This document shows positions 1-4,867 of a DNA stretch of 5,242 bases, in pieces; the stretch's first letter is position 1, and each line of letters begins with the position of its first letter. Below the pieces are notes generated by a model that was not told the origin of the DNA, did no database searches, and saw only the letters and a program-made list of their open reading frames with translations. The translations under genes and the position numbers were made by a program. The DNA comes from Deltaproteobacteria bacterium. GTDB lineage: Bacteria; Desulfobacterota; DAOWNY01. Where the stretch lies: contig DAOWNY010000136.1 in the NCBI GenBank assembly GCA_030642325.1, forward strand, positions 1 to 5,242, written 5' to 3'.

Positions 1-132
1 AACATCTGAAACCAGGTCCTTTAATATGGTTTCCCATTTGCGGGTAATTTTGATTGATTTATCCCCATCATAACCATAACTTTTGCTTCTCCAGTTCCAG
101 TATCTTTTAATTGATCTTTTTGTTTTTTCCAT
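1..132 (-). CDS. Probable class I SAM-dependent methyltransferase, N-terminal part (cut by left edge)
   Basis: An open frame begins with ATG at 132-130 and stays open for 44 codons to base 1, so only the N-terminus is visible. An AGGA Shine-Dalgarno core lies at 141-144, 8 nt before the start. The peptide begins MEKTKRSIKRYWNWRSKSYG and goes on with a charged helix ending near ILKDLVSDV. The pattern YW-x-WRS-x-SY followed by a short lysine-rich stretch and a helix is typical of the lead-in to the Rossmann fold of small class I methyltransferases. The glycine-rich SAM-binding motif I would come next and is outside the window, so catalytic activity is not shown here. The gene starts 41 nt after the TonB-dependent receptor stop on the same strand, which suggests co-transcription. 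The role is unknown; modification of a chelator, corrinoid or cofactor handled by the locus is a guess. Confidence 0.72.
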   Translation of the reverse strand, partial: MEKTKRSIKRYWNWRSKSYGYDGDKSIKITRKWETILKDLVSDV

Positions 133-173
133 AATTTTTTTCCTAAAAATTGAGGCCGAAACTTAAGAGAGGT

Positions 174-2474
174 TTAAAAAGAAACATCAATGCTGCCAAG
201 CCAGAAACGGCCGGGAGTCCGGTAATATTCATAATATTTTTCATTGAACAGATTATCCACAGCAATGGAAAGGGATATACGGTCCATCGGCCTGAAGGTC
301 AGCTTGGCATCGACGATATTATAGTCGTCATCTCCTTTGTAGGTGGTATCGGCATATTGGGTTTTTTCGTCATCATACCGGTTGTCGCAGTATCTATAGC
401 TAACGCCGGCATCAATAATCCGGCCGAAATACCCGAGCCAGAGGCTCCACATATCCGTTGGGGTTTCATCTACTTCCCATCCCCGTCTGGAAGGATCATC
501 GGTCTTGGTATACTTAGACCAGTTATGGGTATAAAACAGCCCCCCTTTTATGTTGTAGGGAAGAACGGCTTCAACCGAAATCTCCAGGCCATTTACCTCG
601 GCATCTTCGGCATTAATCCGCTGTTTTTCTATTAACTGGGTTCCATCCGGAAGTGTGGAAGTTTTTTTCTTGTTTATAATCAAGTCTTCAAAATCGTTCT
701 CAAAATAAGTTGTTTTAAACCTGATACGTTTTTCCCAGAATTCCCATTCCGTGCCAATCTCCCAGGATTTATTGGTTGTAGGGTCAAGATTGGGATTGGG
801 ATTGGCCATTGATATGCTTCCGCCTCCTTCCCAATAGTAGGTTGCGGTTCGGTAGTACAGAGAAGGCGCGGTAAAGGCTTCGCCATAGGAAGCCCTGATG
901 CTGCCGTTTTCCAGAGGACGGTAAACGAGGGATACCTTGGGGCTGAACTGTCCGTCGTCGGTGTCCGGGTGTTTGGTATATTCTCCGTCGATATTGGAGT
1001 AATCAGCATCGTCTCCCCACCAGTGGTCGTAGCGACCGCCCAGATAGGCGGTCAAATAGTCCACCGGTGAATACTCCGCTTGAATAAATGTCCCCAGAAT
1101 ACGGTTTCTGCCCGAGGTTTCTTCCCTTATGGAAACAACGCTGTCCTCATCGTAGGGGTTGGAAAGGTTTCTGTCTTCTATGTCCACATTTTCTTGAACA
1201 CCCTGAATTCCCAGGGTGATCAGACAACTGTTTTCTAAAAAATGAAAGGTGCCCGCCAGATCAGCCTGAGCAAGATAATTGTCTTCCACCTTGTATCTGC
1301 TTTTGCTGACATAGTGGGTGGTGCTTTGCTTATCGTTGAATCCGAAAGTAGCAACAATATCCAGATGGTCTGGTATCGAGTGGTTAAAATGGAGGGTGTG
1401 GACCACGGATTCTTTTGTCTTTTCGTCCGAGGTAAAAAGAAAAGGATTTAATGTCAATGCGTAGGTGTTTTCCCCATCATGCACATAGACATCGCCGTCA
1501 TGCCGCGTAGCGCCGGATGGGTCCATCAGGAAACTTTTTCCATCTTTCCAGCCATATTCAAATTCACTGATATTAAGGCTGTACCATAAGCTGGTATCGG
1601 GAGCAAAATCGTATCCGGTTTTAAAAAAAACGCTGTCATCTTCATACCAGTTGTCCCCCTGATGTCCGATTTTGTACCGGCTTTTTCCGGTTTGGGGATC
1701 GATATCCTTCTGCCAGCCGGTTACAGCCGGTATTTCGGGATTAAGGGCGCCGGTAACGGGACTTCTTAAACTTTTGTAAGAGGGGGTTGTTGCATACCCG
1801 TCCGAAGTGCGGGATTTGAAACTGAAGGAGTAAAAAAAGCGATCGCCAAGTATATCTTTCAGCCAGGAAATTTTTTTGACAATCGTCTCTTTACCAAAAG
1901 GCCGATCGGCAATCCTAAAAACGTAAAATCGGCTGTTCCAGTCGCCGTAAGAGGCGGAGGCATCAACCTCCATTTTTTTTGGTATCTTGGTGGTGTAATT
2001 AATTACCGCAGTTTGAGCCAATGTGCCGTATAGCGCGGAAAACGGTCCCCTTACTATATCTATCCTTTCCACATCCGGCATGGGAATGGAACCGGTATGA
2101 TAATAGTAACCGTAATCGTACCAGTTTACCCCGTCAACCTGAACCAGCGCCCTGTGGCCGCGGAAAAGGGGGCGGGCCCAGTAATCCGCCAGCCCCCGGT
2201 ACTGCCGGGGCCATACCCCTTCCGTCCGGGTAAGAGGTTTAAAGGGATGCTCGGAGATAAAAGCACCAATTTCATCCTCTGTAATAACCGAAGTGCTTGC
2301 CGGGGCATCCAGCGATTCTTTAGGCGTTTTGGTGGCAATAACCGTGATCAGTTCAAGTTTGTGCACTTCTTCTGTTTCTTCATCATCCGCAAAGGCAAAG
2401 GGAATAAAAAATATTATTGCTATTACGGTTGCCAGAGCTGCAAGCATGGTCTTTTTATGTTGATTATTTTTCAT
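174..2474 (-). CDS. TonB-dependent outer-membrane receptor (766 aa)
   Basis: This is a complete TonB-gated outer-membrane transporter, expected to import a scarce ligand such as a metal chelate or corrinoid using energy from TonB-ExbB-ExbD. From the ATG at 2474, residues 1-29 form a signal peptide with a basic start, a hydrophobic core and cleavage after AFA, followed by an acidic stretch (DDEETEE). A TonB-box-like segment, LELITVIAT, lies at about 40-48. The plug runs from about 55 to 165 and includes PASTSVITEDEI, VQVDGVNWYD and VERIDIVRGPFSALYG; the usual GVINI segment here reads AVINYTTK. The rest is an alternating, aromatic-rich 22-strand-type barrel with long acidic loops, including VDNLFNEKYY near the end and a terminal phenylalanine (IDVSF), the usual outer-membrane assembly signal. 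A GTG two codons upstream is possible, but the Shine-Dalgarno site favours this ATG. An unusual tyrosine-rich patch, YDYGYYYH, sits at about 119-126 in the plug. The ligand cannot be assigned from sequence. Confidence 0.95.
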   Translation of the reverse strand: MKNNQHKKTMLAALATVIAIIFFIPFAFADDEETEEVHKLELITVIATKTPKESLDAPASTSVITEDEIGAFISEHPFKPLTRTEGVWPRQYRGLADYWARPLFRGHRALVQVDGVNWYDYGYYYHTGSIPMPDVERIDIVRGPFSALYGTLAQTAVINYTTKIPKKMEVDASASYGDWNSRFYVFRIADRPFGKETIVKKISWLKDILGDRFFYSFSFKSRTSDGYATTPSYKSLRSPVTGALNPEIPAVTGWQKDIDPQTGKSRYKIGHQGDNWYEDDSVFFKTGYDFAPDTSLWYSLNISEFEYGWKDGKSFLMDPSGATRHDGDVYVHDGENTYALTLNPFLFTSDEKTKESVVHTLHFNHSIPDHLDIVATFGFNDKQSTTHYVSKSRYKVEDNYLAQADLAGTFHFLENSCLITLGIQGVQENVDIEDRNLSNPYDEDSVVSIREETSGRNRILGTFIQAEYSPVDYLTAYLGGRYDHWWGDDADYSNIDGEYTKHPDTDDGQFSPKVSLVYRPLENGSIRASYGEAFTAPSLYYRTATYYWEGGGSISMANPNPNLDPTTNKSWEIGTEWEFWEKRIRFKTTYFENDFEDLIINKKKTSTLPDGTQLIEKQRINAEDAEVNGLEISVEAVLPYNIKGGLFYTHNWSKYTKTDDPSRRGWEVDETPTDMWSLWLGYFGRIIDAGVSYRYCDNRYDDEKTQYADTTYKGDDDYNIVDAKLTFRPMDRISLSIAVDNLFNEKYYEYYRTPGRFWLGSIDVSF

Positions 2475-2479
2475 CCTCA

Positions 2480-2485
2480 CTCCTT
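2480..2485 (-). promoter_or_regulatory. Shine-Dalgarno site that fixes the TonB receptor start
   Basis: The minus strand reads AAGGAG at this position, 5 nt before the ATG at 2474-2472. The in-frame GTG at 2480-2478 overlaps the last base of this site, leaving no room for ribosome spacing. The ATG start, giving 766 residues, is therefore much better supported than the GTG start, which gives 768. Confidence 0.8.
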
Positions 2486-2521
2486 ATCTAAATACTAAAA
2501 AAATTTATAAAAATTTTCTCC

Positions 2522-2537
2522 CCTAAATTCCTAAATT
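2522..2537. repeat. Tandem 8-bp duplication CCTAAATT
   Basis: Two exact head-to-tail copies of CCTAAATT lie in the leader region of the TonB receptor gene, about 50 nt before its start (minus-strand reading AATTTAGG twice). This could be a small regulator half-site pair or simply slippage in an AT-rich leader. The unit is too short to be statistically strong. Confidence 0.3.
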
Positions 2538-2559
2538 TTTCGACCTGTACGGTTAGGTA

Positions 2560-2628
2560 TTAGCTGTCAGGTGTTAGCTTTTGTATGAAACCATTCAACA
2601 TCCGCTTGATTTCGTTACATTTGCCGAT
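2560..2628 (-). pseudogene. Possible C-terminal relic of a four-helix-bundle (23S rRNA IVS-type) protein
   Basis: A 22-residue reading that ends at TAA 2562-2560 gives IGKCNEIKRMLNGFIQKL plus TPDS. The pattern xEIxxMLNGxIxxL near a C-terminus resembles the last helix of the short four-helix-bundle proteins related to 23S rRNA intervening-sequence proteins, which are frequent in Desulfobacterota. The frame is closed immediately upstream by TAG (2631-2629), there is no start codon for a full protein, and the expected upstream helices are not visible in any frame. If real, this is the tail of a deleted or frameshifted gene. The match is short and made from memory of the family, so it remains tentative. 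Confidence 0.35.
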
Positions 2629-2720
2629 CTAATGCCGGCTTAAGTTGAGCGATCAGTTGTCGGCAATCAGCGTTTAGCTTTGAAAAACCGGGGTATTACG
2701 CAAGCTGGAAATAACACCCA

Positions 2721-2794
2721 ATGGGTGAAAATTTGTACCAGCAAAACATCCTGTGATCATTTTGGCTAATAGCAATTTGCAAAAGGCTAACCGC
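2721..2794. repeat. 74-bp intergenic repeat, copy 1
   Basis: This segment aligns without gaps to 4203-4276, with 66 of 74 positions identical by hand count. The core at 2741-2780 (40 bp) is identical to 4223-4262. Both copies have the same orientation and both lie in spacers beside the FmdE gene. On the minus strand the copy falls within a 40-codon ATG-initiated frame (2796-2674) that contains KLLLAKMITGCFAGTNFHP. The other copy has the same frame over the shared part but lacks an in-frame ATG at its start. I cannot tell whether this is a mobile or dispersed non-coding element or a fragment of a duplicated gene. Confidence 0.85.
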
Positions 2795-2830
2795 ATAGCT
2801 TGGAATATTTTGTCTAAGTATAGTTTTTTA

Positions 2831-2860
2831 CCGTCATTTCCGCACACGCGGGAATCCAGG
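2831..2860. repeat. REP-like palindromic repeat (GTCATT..CCGC....GCGGGAAT type)
   Basis: The stretch has an inverted repeat with arms ATTTCCGC (2836-2843) and GCGGGAAT (2848-2855), a 4-nt ACAC loop and one T/G mismatch. It is preceded by CCGTC and followed by CCAGG. This is the very common bacterial dispersed palindrome usually read as CGTCATTCCCGC...GCGGGAATCCAG; translated on the minus strand it gives the familiar spurious peptide LDSR..GNDG. The arms here have begun to diverge. It sits just past the point where the TonB-receptor relic is cut off, and may mark the deletion or insertion junction. Confidence 0.75.
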
Positions 2861-2875
2861 TGCAGTTACCCCTGT

Positions 2876-3043
2876 TTATTGAACTGATACCGTTACCACC
2901 ACCTCTTCCAGTCTGATTATTTTTGCTTCCTCTGCCCAGCCTGCCTGGACCAAAACTTAAAATATAATTGCCATTATAGCTTATAGCCAATTCCAGATTT
3001 TTCTTATCGAGCTCCTATCTTCTGTATTTTCAAACGGTTTCAT
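2876..3043 (-). pseudogene. Relic of a second TonB-dependent receptor (N-terminus only, two internal stops)
   Basis: A single 56-codon frame starts at ATG 3043-3041, preceded by AGGA at 3048-3051 (4-nt spacing), and ends at TAA 2878-2876. It opens with MKPFENTEDRSSIRKIWNWL, is broken by in-frame TAA at 2983-2981 and again at 2959-2957, and continues as a hydrophobic stretch, VLVQAGWAEE, then KIIRLEEVVVTVS. The order basic start, hydrophobic core, small-residue cleavage site (GWA/EE), then LEEVVVTVS is the signal peptide and TonB box of a TonB-dependent receptor. The plug and barrel are missing; a REP-like palindrome begins within 20 nt. The relic starts 34 nt after the FmdE stop, so FmdE was probably once followed directly by this receptor. 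Its sequence differs from the intact receptor downstream, so it is not a simple partial duplication of that gene. Confidence 0.75.
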
Positions 3044-3077
3044 ATATTCCTAATTCTTTCTTGCAAAAACCACTTTT

Positions 3078-4043
3078 TCAGTTGTAGGTGGCAGGGGAAG
3101 GAATATGGATTAACATCTCAAAGCAGGGTTTACAGACAAAAGAACCTTTACGGTTCAAAAGTTTTGATTTCAAAACCATGTCTCCACACTGAGAACATCG
3201 AGAAAAGACAGTGGGCGTTTCGGTTCGGGGCGACTTTCTCCTTGTTTTAACTGTTTCAAAAAGATCATCATGTTTGAGGGAAAGTAACTTTTTCACCCGA
3301 TCATCCAAAAATTTCCGGAAGTGGGAAACCTCATCTATGGTGGCCTCATCTTTTAATATTTTTTCTTCCAGCTGAAAATATATTTTCTCGTCCCCGAAGC
3401 GCTGTTCCTTTAGAGAAAGGTTAACCGCAAAACCGCTCCGATTCATAATGAAGGTGTATTTATGCTTACCCGAATCATATACCACCAGTCTCCGGTTACC
3501 CAGGGTACAACCGGTAATGCACTGAATAGCATCCAGGGCGCTGGAGTTATTCTCGGCAATCACCGAAAAGCCCCCAGTCACCTCTTCCTTTTTAGATAAA
3601 ATTTCCAGGGCCATCTCACAGGCGCGACAGCCGATGATGAGATCCGGGCAAAGGTGTCCGTGGAAGTCAGCCATCCTTTTTAACTGCATATTGACCAGCA
3701 TCTTTCTTTCCTCCCGATTAAGAAACATTAACTCCTCATCTCTCAATACCCGAAGATTCAATATCCAGTAACCCGGGTATATAAAACCCGGGGGTTGGGA
3801 ATCGAAAAAATGAAGATAAAGCAGATACACATTTTCATCCTCAGCTTTTACCAGAAAGGCAAGGTCCCCGGGGGAGAGATCCCCCTTGAAGATGCCCAGG
3901 ACTTCAGTAGTTTTATATTCCCGTTTCTGATAAACAAACTTCAATGGGCACTGAAGTTTGTTATCATACTCCACCTTTACCATTCTCTGGATAAACTCCA
4001 CATCTTTGTTATTAATCGACCGCAATACCTCTTCAACTTTCAT
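3078..4043 (-). CDS. FmdE-family protein with extra N-terminal domain and C-terminal zinc ribbon (321 aa)
   Basis: The central region, about residues 118-265, is an FmdE domain, named after subunit E of molybdenum formylmethanofuran dehydrogenase but widespread in non-methanogens, where its biochemical role is unclear. The hallmark FHGHLCPDLIIGCRACEMAL lies at 127-146, with His128, His130 and Cys132 as likely metal ligands, and IQCITGCTLGN lies at 173-183 with Cys175 and Cys179. The C-terminus holds a compact zinc ribbon with CSQC at 283-286 and CKPC at 304-307, joined to the core by a basic linker (TRRKSPR). Residues 25-105 form an additional beta-rich segment (PLKFVYQKREY, VYLLYLHFF, WILNLRVLRDEEL) that is not part of a minimal FmdE protein and weakly recalls small barrel domains of the DUF6504 type. 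There is no signal peptide, so the protein is cytoplasmic. The start is supported by GGGGAG at 4050-4055, 6 nt upstream. The setting among metal-transport-like genes suggests metal sensing, storage or delivery. Confidence 0.92.
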   Translation of the reverse strand: MKVEEVLRSINNKDVEFIQRMVKVEYDNKLQCPLKFVYQKREYKTTEVLGIFKGDLSPGDLAFLVKAEDENVYLLYLHFFDSQPPGFIYPGYWILNLRVLRDEELMFLNREERKMLVNMQLKRMADFHGHLCPDLIIGCRACEMALEILSKKEEVTGGFSVIAENNSSALDAIQCITGCTLGNRRLVVYDSGKHKYTFIMNRSGFAVNLSLKEQRFGDEKIYFQLEEKILKDEATIDEVSHFRKFLDDRVKKLLSLKHDDLFETVKTRRKSPRTETPTVFSRCSQCGDMVLKSKLLNRKGSFVCKPCFEMLIHIPSPATYN

Positions 4044-4085
4044 AGGATGCTCCCCACCCCTGAACCTTTAAATTTCAGTAACCGT

Positions 4086-4238
4086 TCACGGTTTTTTGAA
4101 TGAAATGAATTTTATAACGATAAAAAACATGTTTGATATCAACTCCAATTCCGGAATTAGGGCTCGTAGTTCTTTTAAATTATTCAAGGCTGCTAAATCT
4201 TCATGGGTGAAAGTTTGTAATGGCAAAACATCCTGTGA
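4086..4238 (-). pseudogene. Unrecognised coding-like segment, possible gene relic (50 codons, no start codon)
   Basis: Between a TGA at 4241-4239 and a TGA at 4088-4086 the minus strand has an open frame with no start codon at its beginning. Its first part looks protein-like: SQDVLPLQTFTHEDLAALN followed by LKELRALIPELELI, an amphipathic leucine/glutamate-rich helix. The last 15 residues become hydrophobic and basic and look random. The first few codons fall in the 74-bp repeat; the equivalent frame in copy 1 reads SQDVLLVQIFTH before it diverges. I do not recognise the family. It may be the tail of a degraded gene or a chance open frame in AT-rich DNA. Confidence 0.25.
4125..4158. promoter_or_regulatory. 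Cluster of three perfect palindromes upstream of the FmdE gene
   Basis: AAACATGTTT (4125-4134), TTGATATCAA (4133-4142) and AATTCCGGAATT (4147-4158) are each perfect palindromes, the first two overlapping by 2 bp and the third 4 bp further on. They lie 82-115 nt upstream of the FmdE start codon. Such dyads are typical operator shapes for dimeric repressors, which would fit a metal-controlled unit. No specific regulator family can be named from these sequences, and short palindromes do arise by chance in AT-rich DNA. Confidence 0.3.
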
Positions 4239-4276
4239 TCATTTTGGCTAATAGCAATTTGCTAAAGACTAATTGC
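4203..4276. repeat. 74-bp intergenic repeat, copy 2
   Basis: This copy pairs with 2721-2794 (about 89 percent identical, 40 bp identical at 4223-4262). It also contains a perfect 6-bp inverted repeat with a 1-nt centre, TAGCAA-T-TTGCTA (4252-4264). In copy 1 one arm has a substitution that breaks it, so there is no compensatory change to support RNA pairing. On the minus strand the frame KLLLAKMITGCFAITNFHP is kept and then stopped by TGA where copy 1 continues. Confidence 0.85.
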
Positions 4277-4337
4277 TCAATTCAGGAAAAAAGTTAACTG
4301 TCTGCAAACCGTGAACTGTGAACGGATACAAATTTGA

Positions 4338-4811
4338 TTATCCCTTTGGATTTTTTTCCTTAGCCTTTTTGTACCCCTTCCATCCCAAAAGACACCCAAA
4401 AATGCCAAAGATGATGGAGATACCCATTAAAGCCCTTTCATACCTGGAAAGAGAACTCTCAACCGATCCCCCGATCTGTTTGTCCGTTTTCAATTCCCTT
4501 GTCTCGTTTACCGGCACCATAATTGCCAGCCGGTGTCCCATTTCATCGTCCACCACCACTTTCCAGTCACCCGAAACATCGGGAAAAAAACAAAACCTGC
4601 CGTTTCTATCTGTCCTTCCTGATTGAAAGGGCAGCTTGGAACCTGGAGCAGAGATCTTTACCCGGGCATAGTTCATGGGCTTGCCGTCATCATATTCGGC
4701 AGCCACAACGATTCCGCCTGATGCAAGTTTTCCCTTTACTCCGTGTGCATGAAGCGCCGGAGGTAACAAAAAAATTATAGTTGAAAAAATTATTAGCTTT
4801 TTATATTTCAT
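4338..4811 (-). CDS. Secreted, C-terminally membrane-anchored protein, NikL-like accessory subunit of a Ni/Co importer (157 aa)
   Basis: Residues 1-22 are a signal peptide (MKYKK, then a hydrophobic core, cleavage after LHA), so the mature chain would begin His-Gly. Residues 24-105 form a small beta-sandwich like a carboxypeptidase-regulatory or transthyretin-type domain: EYDDGKPMNYARVKIS, then FQSGRTDRNGRFCFFPDVSG, then DWKVVVDDEMGHRL. Residues about 128-143 are a single membrane helix (MGISIIFGIFGCLLGW) followed by a short, basic, lysine-rich cytoplasmic tail. This layout matches NikL-type proteins, which with NikK replace NikN in some NikMQO nickel/cobalt ECF importers. A mature N-terminal histidine recalls the N-terminal metal-binding residues of such importers, but this is inference. 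The gene follows the DUF4198 gene by 56 nt. The start at 4811 has no strong Shine-Dalgarno site; an upstream in-frame extension has only non-standard starts before a TAG, so this ATG is preferred. Confidence 0.82.
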   Translation of the reverse strand: MKYKKLIIFSTIIFLLPPALHAHGVKGKLASGGIVVAAEYDDGKPMNYARVKISAPGSKLPFQSGRTDRNGRFCFFPDVSGDWKVVVDDEMGHRLAIMVPVNETRELKTDKQIGGSVESSLSRYERALMGISIIFGIFGCLLGWKGYKKAKEKNPKG

Positions 4812-4867
4812 TAAGTTGCCGTTTATTATTGCTAAAATAGCCGCAAACTAATACTTACAAGACATCC

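Larger units (their letters stand above)
2475..3077. other. 603-nt AT-rich spacer with gene relics and repeats
   Basis: No intact gene is visible on either strand between the FmdE stop and the TonB receptor start. Reading along the minus strand, the spacer contains a TonB-receptor N-terminal relic (2876-3043), a REP-like palindrome (2831-2860), one copy of a 74-bp repeat (2721-2794), a possible relic of a four-helix-bundle protein (2560-2628), short degenerate TTAG-rich direct repeats (about 2552-2578) and a tandem 8-bp duplication CCTAAATT (2522-2537). The last 60 nt before the receptor gene are very A+T rich and could hold its promoter, but I see no convincing -35/-10 pair. I found no recognisable cobalamin or other riboswitch core and no clear rho-independent terminator. 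Confidence 0.75.
4084..4316. repeat. Inverted-repeat pair GTTCACGGTTT / AAACCGTGAAC bracketing a ~230-bp spacer segment
   Basis: The 11 bp at 4084-4094 are the exact reverse complement of the 11 bp at 4306-4316. A second, shorter GTGAACGG (4318-4325) also matches CCGTTCAC (4082-4089) in inverted orientation. The bracketed segment includes repeat copy 2. The GTGAAC-type words are themselves locally reiterated (GTGAACTGTGAACGG). This could be the ends of a small non-autonomous insertion or two instances of a simple dispersed motif. I see no target-site duplication that would decide it. Confidence 0.45.
4044..4337. other. 294-nt spacer upstream of the FmdE gene
   Basis: The gap between the NikL-like gene and the FmdE gene is too long for tight operon spacing and is AT-rich. 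It holds copy 2 of the 74-bp repeat (4203-4276), three perfect palindromes (4125-4158), an 11-bp inverted repeat that brackets most of the spacer (4084-4094 and 4306-4316), and a start-less 50-codon open frame on the minus strand (4238-4086). The FmdE-receptor unit may therefore have its own promoter here. A TATAAA reading on the minus strand at 4116-4111 is a possible -10, but the only -35-like hexamer nearby (TTGATA, 4142-4137) is 20 nt away, too far for confidence. Confidence 0.65.

Noticed and set aside
150..635. 161-codon open frame on the plus strand
   Set aside because: It lies antisense inside the TonB receptor gene, whose minus-strand reading has a clear signal peptide, plug and barrel. 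The plus-strand translation has no recognisable domain and is a shadow.
680..1009. 109-codon minus-strand frame inside the receptor gene
   Set aside because: It overlaps the receptor in another frame, is serine/proline/threonine-rich without family features, and has no supported ribosome site.
2097..2498. Plus-strand open frame crossing the receptor start
   Set aside because: It is antisense to the receptor signal peptide and plug; its composition reflects the complementary strand and it does not continue into any gene.
2552..2578. TTAG-rich degenerate direct repeats (GTTAGGTAT, TAGCTGTCAG, GTGTTAGC)
   Set aside because: The units are short and vary in length and sequence, with no regular spacer, so this is not a CRISPR array or a clear iteron set; noted only as simple-repeat debris.
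2475..2720. Possible cobalamin or other metal riboswitch in the receptor leader
   Set aside because: I looked for the conserved cobalamin-box core and for a long structured leader ahead of the receptor and saw neither; the leader is AT-rich and low in complexity.
4080..4097. Hairpin AACCG-TTCA-CGGTT followed by Ts on the plus strand, terminator-like
   Set aside because: The stem is only 5 bp and the T-tract points along the plus strand, where no gene needs terminating. It is better explained as part of the GTTCACGG repeat.
4318..4626. Plus-strand open frame over the NikL-like gene
   Set aside because: It is antisense to a gene with a signal peptide, beta-sandwich and membrane anchor; no independent features.
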